Shown piece by piece: positions 5,885 to 10,446 of a DNA stretch of 10,446 nt (positions are counted from its first letter, which is position 1; each line of letters begins with the position of its first letter). Location: assembly GCA_964554485.1 (NCBI GenBank), contig CAZKOX010000019.1, forward strand, positions 1-10,446, written 5' to 3'. The notes under the pieces were generated by a model, which did not search any database, was not told where the DNA came from, and saw only the letters and a program-made list of their open reading frames with translations. The stretch is from JBBQBM01 sp964554485 (GTDB taxonomy: Bacteria; Patescibacteriota; Saccharimonadia; Saccharimonadales; JAGQMS01). Both the position numbers and the translations under genes were made by a program.

Positions 5885-6790
5885 ATGAATATAGTAATTT
5901 TATCTAAAGGTGCTGGTAACTACACTACAAAACGCTTGAAAGAAGTTGCGAAACTTCGCGGCCATAAGGTGCGGGTTATTAATTATGCCAAGTGTTACAT
6001 GACAATCGAAAAGGGCAAGCCGGTTGTTATGTATAAGGGAAATCCGATTGAAGATGTTGATGCAATTATTCCAAGAATTGCTCAAAGTTATACAAAGTAT
6101 GGAACGGCGGTAGTTCGACAGTTTGAAATGAAGGGCGTCTTTACGACCGCTAGTTCGATTGCTATTAATCGATCTCGCGACAAACTACGTTCTTATCAAT
6201 TGATGGCAAAATACGGTGTAGGTATTCCAAAAACAGTGTTCGCTCGCGAAACAGCTGATTTTGATGCGGTTTTGGAGCTTGCTGGTGGAGCGCCGGTAAT
6301 TATTAAAGTTGCCCGTGGTACACACGGTAATGGTGTGGTACTTGCCGAAACTCGAAAAGCGGCCAAGGCGGTGATGCAGGCGTTCTTTGTGGAGAGTGTG
6401 AGCTTTGTGGTGCAGGAGTTTATTGAAGAATCTGCTGGTTCGGATATTCGTGCTCTTGTTGTTGGTGGGCGAGTAGTTGCTAGTGTTAAACGACAAAGTC
6501 TTGATGATGATTTTCGTTCGAACACACACCAAGGGGGAGTTGGTAGCAAAGTAAAACTAACCCCCGAGGAAGAAAAAGTAGCCGTTCGAGCTGCAAAAGC
6601 CATGGGCTTGCCAATTTGCGGTGTTGATATGATGCGGTCTGAGCGAGGTCCTTTGGTGCTAGAAGTCAACTCTTCAGCAAGCCTAAAGACTCCAGAGCGG
6701 ATAACTGGACGGGATGTTGCAACACAAATAATTGAATATGTTGAACGAAATGCCAGTCAAAGAAACCGCAAAGACAAAATCGGCGCCTAG
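5885..6790 (+). CDS. rimK: RimK, alpha-L-glutamate ligase
   Basis: A 301-residue protein that aligns over its length with classic E. coli-type RimK, which adds glutamates to the C terminus of ribosomal protein S6 and can make poly-glutamate. The start MNIVILSKG matches RimK's MKIAILSR; IIPRIAQSYTKYGTAVVRQFEM is a RimK signature. Also present are GGAPVIIKVARGTHGNGVVLAE (ATP site), VQEFIEESAGSDIRALVVGG and FRSNTHQGG. Metal ligands Asp248, Glu260 and Asn262 fall at the same numbers as in the E. coli enzyme. Shine-Dalgarno AAGGA (5876-5880) lies 4 bases before ATG 5885, and the previous stop is one base away, so it belongs to the same operon. It is more canonical than the two upstream ligases. 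Confidence 0.95.
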   Translation: MNIVILSKGAGNYTTKRLKEVAKLRGHKVRVINYAKCYMTIEKGKPVVMYKGNPIEDVDAIIPRIAQSYTKYGTAVVRQFEMKGVFTTASSIAINRSRDKLRSYQLMAKYGVGIPKTVFARETADFDAVLELAGGAPVIIKVARGTHGNGVVLAETRKAAKAVMQAFFVESVSFVVQEFIEESAGSDIRALVVGGRVVASVKRQSLDDDFRSNTHQGGVGSKVKLTPEEEKVAVRAAKAMGLPICGVDMMRSERGPLVLEVNSSASLKTPERITGRDVATQIIEYVERNASQRNRKDKIGA

Positions 6791-7217
6791 ACTTATCCTT
6801 GCATTTGGGATGGTACTAATTGGGCTGGGTTTGATTGCTTTTGGTGTTCGAGGAGTTGCTGAAAAAAAGGTTTATATAAAAACCCCAAAAATGCTTATCA
6901 AAGCTGAAGTACTCGACAGTAGTGACGAGCGAATTATAGGTTTGTCCGGCAGAGATAGCATAGGAGTAAATCAAGCAGCGTTATTTGTGTTTAGTAGTCC
7001 AGATAATTACGGCATCTGGATGAAAGATATGAAATTTCCTATTGATATTGTATGGCTAAATAGCAATAAAAAAATTGTAACAATTCAAAAAAATGTTCAA
7101 CCAAGTACTTACCCGATGGTTTTTTATCCGGACGAATCTTCGCAATTCATCATTGAACTTGCCGCTAATCGAGCATCTAGCCTGGGGATAAAAGTTGGTC
7201 AAACACTCTCTTGGTAG
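6750..7217 (+). CDS. Membrane-anchored DUF192 protein
   Basis: About 155 residues with a single N-terminal membrane helix (near 15-35, LILAFGMVLIGLGLIAFG) followed by a DUF192 (PF02643) domain, probably outside the membrane. Family marks are RIIGLSGRDSI, AALFVFSSPDNYGIWMKDMKFPIDIVWLN and the C-terminal FIIELAANRASSLGIKVGQ. The biochemical function of DUF192 is not established. ATG 6750 is chosen as the start nearest the domain; ATG 6738 is also possible. Either start overlaps the rimK 3' end by 40-53 bases in another frame, so translation is probably coupled; no good Shine-Dalgarno is visible. Whether its place behind rimK reflects shared function or only operon packing is unclear. Confidence 0.88.
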   Translation: MPVKETAKTKSAPRLILAFGMVLIGLGLIAFGVRGVAEKKVYIKTPKMLIKAEVLDSSDERIIGLSGRDSIGVNQAALFVFSSPDNYGIWMKDMKFPIDIVWLNSNKKIVTIQKNVQPSTYPMVFYPDESSQFIIELAANRASSLGIKVGQTLSW

Positions 7218-7231
7218 AGTATCATGATGGC

Positions 7232-7729
7232 ATGAACGCTTATGTTTTATTGGCAATCATTGGCGGTGTAATCGGCATATTGCCGATTGTGTGGCGCGCA
7301 AAAGGGTCTCAGGTATTCTTACTACTCTGCGCCGGAAGTTTATTGAGTGCTTCAATTGGCGGACCACTAACAAACGAAATTCGTAGTGCTGCAAGTACCG
7401 AGAATATTCCTATTCAAAATATAGTTTCGGGTGTGTTATTGCTTCTGCCGGCTGTTTTGGCATTGCTACTCAGCCGCGGGACTGTAAAAAAAAGGAAAGC
7501 GCCATTTCATGTGTTGCCTTCCTTGGCGGCAGGGATTTTAGCCTACTTGTGGTTTATCCGTGTTTTGCCATTCGATCAGTTTTCGGTGCTTGAAAATGCT
7601 GAAGTGACGCAACAGTTACTCAGGATTAGAGATACGGCTTTGGTTGCCGGAATATTAAGTAGTTTGGCGATATTGGTAATCGATAAACCAAAAGCTGACG
7701 AATCTGACGGAAAGAAAAAAGGTAAGTAA
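7232..7729 (+). CDS. Polytopic membrane protein of unknown function
   Basis: A 165-residue hydrophobic protein with about five membrane helices: near 4-22, 28-45, 63-82, 92-112 and 136-153. A basic patch (RGTVKKRKAP) lies between helices three and four, and the C terminus is Lys-rich (KPKADESDGKKKGK), suggesting both face the cytoplasm. I recognise no family motif. ATG 7232 is preferred; the frame is open back to TTG 7211, which overlaps the DUF192 stop. The gap from the DUF192 stop is 14 bases, so it is likely the last gene of the ATP-grasp operon. No clear terminator follows before the tRNA promoter. Confidence 0.8.
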   Translation: MNAYVLLAIIGGVIGILPIVWRAKGSQVFLLLCAGSLLSASIGGPLTNEIRSAASTENIPIQNIVSGVLLLLPAVLALLLSRGTVKKRKAPFHVLPSLAAGILAYLWFIRVLPFDQFSVLENAEVTQQLLRIRDTALVAGILSSLAILVIDKPKADESDGKKKGK

Positions 7730-7737
7730 TAAGCTAA

Positions 7738-7766
7738 TTGACTTTGAAACCCTTTTAGGGGATAAT
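7738..7766 (+). promoter_or_regulatory. Promoter of tRNA-Lys, with a dyad over the -10
   Basis: TTGACT (7738-7743), 17 bases, GATAAT (7761-7766): 5/6 matches each and ideal spacing. Predicted initiation is near 7773-7774, leaving a 5'-leader of about 5 bases. The -10 lies inside an inverted repeat, AGGGG (7757-7761) and CCCCT (7769-7773). Confidence 0.8.
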
Positions 7767-7778
7767 CACCCCTGTTAC

Positions 7779-7855
7779 GGACCCATAGCTCAGCTGGTTA
7801 GAGCACCTGCCTTTTAAGCAGGGTGTCGTGAGTTCAAGTCTCACTGGGTCCTCCA
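7779..7855 (+). tRNA. tRNA-Lys (anticodon UUU)
   Basis: A complete 77-base cloverleaf. The acceptor stem GGACCCA pairs with TGGGTCC (7845-7851). The D stem is GCTC/GAGC. The anticodon stem CCTGC/GCAGG (7806-7810 and 7818-7822) encloses loop CTTTTAA, giving anticodon TTT at 7813-7815, which reads AAA and AAG lysine codons. The T arm is GTGAG-TTCAAGT-CTCAC (7828-7844). The 3' CCA is encoded (7853-7855). The discriminator base is T (7852), whereas lysine tRNAs usually carry A or G. It has its own promoter and terminator. Confidence 0.97.
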
Positions 7856-7895
7856 TATAAAAACACCCACCTTGTCGTGGGTGTTTTTATATGGA
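7852..7895 (+). terminator. Perfect 19-bp intrinsic terminator abutting the tRNA
   Basis: The left arm 7852-7870 and right arm 7877-7895 are perfect reverse complements around the loop CTTGTC. A run of five A (7859-7863) on the left and five T (7884-7888) on the right of a GC-rich core (CACCCAC/GTGGGTG) make it a bidirectional intrinsic terminator. The left arm starts at the discriminator base and CCA of the tRNA, so there is essentially no trailer. Confidence 0.92.
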
Positions 7896-8079
7896 AATTC
7901 TGATAATTGAAATCACGACACAGATTTTGCCAAAAAGCAAAATATGTAAAGTCGTGAGTTCGTCATCAAGACCGCGCGCAGATTCGCTGTACAGCGAATT
8001 GCTTCGAGCACGGGCGCAGATGTGCATCGTCTCACTATTAGTGCACAGATATGTTAACCGCACAGGTTCAATAATCCCC
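7896..8079. other. Non-coding stretch with several inverted repeats
   Basis: No credible gene is seen on either strand; the short open frames over it have unconvincing compositions and no start signals. It holds TCACGAC (7913-7919) paired with GTCGTGA (7951-7957) enclosing the hairpin ATTTTGC/GCAAAAT (7924-7943), a perfect 18-base palindrome (7982-7999), and TGTGCA/TGCACA (8021-8026 and 8042-8047). GTCGTGAGTTC (7951-7961) is identical to part of the tRNA-Lys T arm (7825-7835). It may encode a structured RNA or be an old integration scar; I cannot name it. Confidence 0.4.
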
Positions 8080-8107
8080 TTGATTCCCACTATACCAGGA
8101 CTATACT
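8080..8107 (+). promoter_or_regulatory. Promoter of the 8114 gene, predicted leaderless
   Basis: TTGATT (8080-8085), 16 bases, TATACT (8102-8107). The ATG at 8114 follows after 6 bases, where transcription should begin. No Shine-Dalgarno is present. The 14 bases from 8102 also occur exactly at 994-1007. Confidence 0.7.
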
Positions 8108-8113
8108 GAAAAT

Positions 8114-8608
8114 ATGGAAGACAATAAAATGCTAAAACTTGTCTATACTTTCTTTCTTGGTTTGCTTTTGGCGATCTTTATCGGCGTCGGTATAAATACC
8201 TTTTATGTAGCTCCTGAAGCTCCTGAATATCCAATCGGTTTGTATAATTACGGTAAGGAGCCATCCGATGAGCAGCTTGCAACGGAGAGGGCCTTTGAGG
8301 AAAAATCCCGACAACACGACGAGGATATGAAGCCGTACAGCCGTAACGTATCTATTATTACCCTTATTGGTTCGGTGGTACTACTAGCAGTTAGTCTTAT
8401 ATACGAAAAGAAGTTGAAATTTATCGCTGATGGCGTAATGCTCGGTGGTTTATTCACGCTATTTTATAGCATTATACGTAGCTTTGTATCTGAAGACAGT
8501 AAGTTTGTTTTTGCCACCGTGACCACTGGTTTAGTAGTTGTAGTCTATCTTGGATATCATCGTTTCGTACGAGCGCACAGTTTATCAACCGCTAAACCTA
8601 AGAAGTAG
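8114..8608 (+). CDS. Small four-helix membrane protein, unknown function
   Basis: A 164-residue protein with one N-terminal helix (about 11-32). A polar, charged loop of about 45 residues follows (APEAPEYP, then many Glu, Asp and Lys), and then three closely packed helices (about 78-97, 104-123 and 131-150) and a basic tail (TAKPKK). I do not recognise a family. The long loop probably faces outward if the N terminus is inside (inference). ATG 8114 is supported by the promoter ending 6 bases before it; ATG 8129 is an alternative. Its stop TAG (8606-8608) lies inside a hairpin and is 16 bases from the comEC start, so the two genes are probably co-transcribed. Confidence 0.82.
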   Translation: MEDNKMLKLVYTFFLGLLLAIFIGVGINTFYVAPEAPEYPIGLYNYGKEPSDEQLATERAFEEKSRQHDEDMKPYSRNVSIITLIGSVVLLAVSLIYEKKLKFIADGVMLGGLFTLFYSIIRSFVSEDSKFVFATVTTGLVVVVYLGYHRFVRAHSLSTAKPKK

Positions 8609-8614
8609 GTTTAG
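8592..8614 (+). promoter_or_regulatory. Intercistronic hairpin at the stop of the 8114 gene
   Basis: CTAAACCTA (8592-8600), loop AGAAG, TAGGTTTAG (8606-8614): a perfect 9-bp stem. No T run follows, so it is unlikely to be a strong terminator. It could separate the two genes in message stability or translation. Confidence 0.55.
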
Positions 8615-8619
8615 TTAAG

Positions 8620-8653
8620 ATCCTATGGTTCAACAACTGTTTGACCATAGGAT
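8620..8653 (+). promoter_or_regulatory. Inverted repeat across the comEC start codon
   Basis: ATCCTATGGT (8620-8629) and ACCATAGGAT (8644-8653) are perfect reverse complements; CAA (8631-8633) and TTG (8641-8643) can extend the stem with one bulged base. The start codon 8625-8627 lies in the left arm, so the folded mRNA would hide it. It could also be a protein operator. Confidence 0.6.
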
Positions 8654-10052
8654 TCGACGCACTACCTTGCTAATTTTTGGGAGTCTTGGATTCTTAGGTG
8701 GTGCACTTTATGCTCAGATTGGTAGTGCTGGCTGGTTATGGGTGCTGCCGGCATTATTTTTTTCACCTACACTTAGAGATCGCAAAATTGCGGCGCTTTT
8801 TGTGGTTATTTATGGCTGTTTTATATTAGGTATTATTAGAGGTGGGCATGCCTTACAGAAGGAAGAACCACTTCAACAATTTATGGGACAGAAAATTACA
8901 CTCAATGCCGTAATAACCGACGATGGATACTATGACAGTAAAAAACGAGTGACTTTTATAGCGAATGCATTTGAAATTCTTGCACCAGAACATATGACGG
9001 TAGATGTACCTCTTCGAATCAATACTTTCGTTTTGCCGTCGGCGACACGTGGTGATGTCGTGCAGGTTACTGGAAAGTTATATCCGACGCTCGGTAATGT
9101 TGCAGGATCGATTGGATTTGCAAAAGTTGAGACTATTGGAACAACAGCAACGTTACTTGATAATGCTCGAAAAAAGTTTATAACCGGACTTCGAAATTCT
9201 TTGCCTGAGCCAACTGCTTCTTTTGCGTCAGGTATATTAATTGGACAAAGATCTTCACTAACTGGAAAGTGGCAGGATATCATTCGAGACGCCGGACTTA
9301 TGCATATAATTGCAGTATCTGGGTATAACTTAACGATACTGGTAAGGTTCTCAAAGCGTTTACTTAATAAACAGTCAAGATATCAAATTCTAATGGTGAG
9401 CGGGTTATTAGTAACAACCTTTGTGTTAATAACCGGCATGAGTCCATCAATACTTCGCGCAACGATAGTTGTAGTCTTGCTTCAACTTAGCTGGTTTTAT
9501 GGTCGCAAAATTCATCCCTTAGTTTTACTTACATTATCAGCGGCGTTATCGGTTTTATATGATCCGTTTCAGCTATGGCGTAGTATTGGTTGGTACTTGT
9601 CGTTTGCTGCATTCTTCGGGGTGATAATTATGGCGCCGCTACTAATCCCTAAAAAACGAGAGAAGTCCTTGCTGTGGATGTTGGTCGTGGAAAGCTTTGC
9701 CGCAGGGGTTATGACCTTGCCTATTATCGCAGTAGTTTTCGGTAGAGTTTCGGTAGTTGGGATAGTAGCGAATCTATTGGTTACACCACTTGTTCCGATG
9801 GCGATGTTATTAAGTTTTACTGCTGGACTTGCAGGCTGGTTTGTACCGGCCATATCCGGCTGGCTTGCTCTACCGGCAAGATTTTTACTAACGTATATGC
9901 TAGATATTGCGAATATTGTATCTCGCCTACCAGGTGCTCGAATTAGTTTGCGTATAAATAACTGGGTGCTTTCTGGAATATACATAACTCTCTGTATAGG
10001 TGTCTGGAGCTTCTATAGACATCGAAAACCTCGTCAGTATATGTTAGAATAA
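8625..10052 (+). CDS. comEC: ComEC/Rec2-type DNA-uptake channel, short form
   Basis: A 475-residue polytopic membrane protein of the ComEC/Rec2 family, which passes single-stranded DNA across the inner membrane in natural transformation. The first 65 residues hold membrane helices. Residues 80-175 form the soluble OB-like DUF4131 domain (ITLNAVITDDGYYD). From about 200 comes the Competence domain (PF03772), with GLMHIIAVSGYNLTILVRF, equivalent to the family's HLLAISGLH block, and GMSPSILRATIVVVLLQL. Many helices follow to about residue 465. The C-terminal metallo-beta-lactamase-like domain of long ComEC proteins is absent: the protein ends in a short basic tail, and the next gene is yebC. No good Shine-Dalgarno precedes ATG 8625, and the start lies in a hairpin. 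It is probably co-transcribed with the small membrane protein upstream. Confidence 0.93.
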   Translation: MVQQLFDHRIRRTTLLIFGSLGFLGGALYAQIGSAGWLWVLPALFFSPTLRDRKIAALFVVIYGCFILGIIRGGHALQKEEPLQQFMGQKITLNAVITDDGYYDSKKRVTFIANAFEILAPEHMTVDVPLRINTFVLPSATRGDVVQVTGKLYPTLGNVAGSIGFAKVETIGTTATLLDNARKKFITGLRNSLPEPTASFASGILIGQRSSLTGKWQDIIRDAGLMHIIAVSGYNLTILVRFSKRLLNKQSRYQILMVSGLLVTTFVLITGMSPSILRATIVVVLLQLSWFYGRKIHPLVLLTLSAALSVLYDPFQLWRSIGWYLSFAAFFGVIIMAPLLIPKKREKSLLWMLVVESFAAGVMTLPIIAVVFGRVSVVGIVANLLVTPLVPMAMLLSFTAGLAGWFVPAISGWLALPARFLLTYMLDIANIVSRLPGARISLRINNWVLSGIYITLCIGVWSFYRHRKPRQYMLE

Positions 10053-10078
10053 CAGATAAGAATACACTGAGGTTAAGG

Positions 10079-10446
10079 ATGTCTGGACATAGTAAATGGT
10101 CAACAATCAAACGAGCAAAAGGTGCTAATGATGCCAAGCGAGGTGCCGTATTTACAAAACTTGGAAATCAGCTAGCGATTGCTGCTCGAGGCGGAACCGA
10201 CCCTAGCCTTAACTCAACGCTAGCCATGGCGATCGAAAAGGCTAAATCGGCAAATATGCCGATGGCTAATATTCAACGTGCAATTGACAGAGTAAAGGAC
10301 AAAAACGCTGCACAGCTTCATGAAGTAATGTATGAAGGCTATGGCCCAGGAGGCGTAGCGATTATTGTTGAATGCGCAACCGACAATATTAACCGTACAT
10401 ATCCTGAAGTAAGAAATGCATTTTCCAAACACGGTGGAAATATTGC
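10079..10446 (+). CDS. yebC: YebC/TACO1-family protein, 5' part; runs off window
   Basis: The first 122 residues of a YebC-family protein; the gene continues past the window edge. The start MSGHSKWSTIKRAKGANDAKRGAVFTKL is the family signature. AIDRVK and the strongly conserved YEGYGPGGVAIIVE follow, then NRTYPEVRNAFSKHGGN. YebC proteins were first described as transcription regulators. More recent work links members of the family to translation of difficult stretches such as proline runs, like mitochondrial TACO1. ATG 10079 is preceded by GAGG (10069-10072) at a spacing of 6. Only 26 bases separate it from comEC; no terminator or strong promoter is seen between. Confidence 0.96.
   Translation, partial: MSGHSKWSTIKRAKGANDAKRGAVFTKLGNQLAIAARGGTDPSLNSTLAMAIEKAKSANMPMANIQRAIDRVKDKNAAQLHEVMYEGYGPGGVAIIVECATDNINRTYPEVRNAFSKHGGNI

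Noticed and set aside
8032..8059. Possible XerC/XerD dif-like site (ATATGTTAACC resembles a XerD arm)
   Set aside because: The matching XerC arm is not recognisable at the proper 6-base spacing.
7887..8090. Minus-strand 67-codon frame over the same region
   Set aside because: It has no start signal and ends in the terminator; it is best explained by structured non-coding DNA.
7891..8109. 72-codon open frame after the tRNA terminator
   Set aside because: The ATG lies inside the terminator arm, there is no ribosome site, and the peptide has no family-like features.
1..10446. Alternative genetic code (TGA as Gly or Trp)
   Set aside because: All long genes end at TAA or TAG with full-length family alignments and no in-frame TGA.
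1..10446. CRISPR array, insertion sequence or prophage
   Set aside because: No regularly spaced repeats, transposase, integrase or phage gene is present.

Overview
The window is a compact, entirely plus-strand stretch of bacterial chromosome of moderate GC, with 14 protein genes and one tRNA. The reading frames use the standard code: none contains an in-frame TGA, and none of the 13 visible stops is TGA. Moderate GC, very short intergenic gaps, a ComEC without its usual C-terminal nuclease-like domain, a stack of RimK-type ATP-grasp ligases and many short membrane or pilin-like hypotheticals suggest a Candidate Phyla Radiation (Patescibacteria) genome. Candidatus Saccharibacteria (TM7) is my best guess, but this is inference from gene content and was not tested by phylogeny.

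Positions 1-2761 form a protein-folding block: the 3' part of dnaK, a 93-residue protein with a Cys/His motif whose acidic tail copies the DnaK tail, a vitamin K epoxide reductase (VKOR) family membrane oxidase, and dnaJ behind a near-consensus CIRCE operator (the HrcA binding site). Positions 2785-3532 hold a 36-residue prepilin-like mini-protein and an unrecognised 199-residue protein with a perfect sigma-70-type promoter that places the transcript start at the ATG.

Positions 3581-7729 look like one operon: two divergent RimK-like ATP-grasp ligases (the second fused to a RimB/PF05618 retropepsin-like protease domain), a canonical RimK, a membrane-anchored DUF192 protein and a polytopic membrane protein. 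The likely joint role is adding and trimming amino-acid (glutamate-type) tails on a protein or small-molecule target; the target is not visible here.

Positions 7738-7895 are a self-contained tRNA-Lys(UUU) unit with its own promoter and a perfect 19-bp terminator hairpin that starts at the discriminator base of the tRNA. About 200 bases after it have no credible gene but several inverted repeats. Positions 8114-10446 carry a small four-helix membrane protein, comEC (DNA-uptake channel) with a hairpin across its start codon, and the 5' part of yebC.

Two start modes appear to coexist. Genes inside operons have Shine-Dalgarno motifs, while several promoter-proximal genes have a -10 box only 6-7 bases from the ATG and are probably leaderless.
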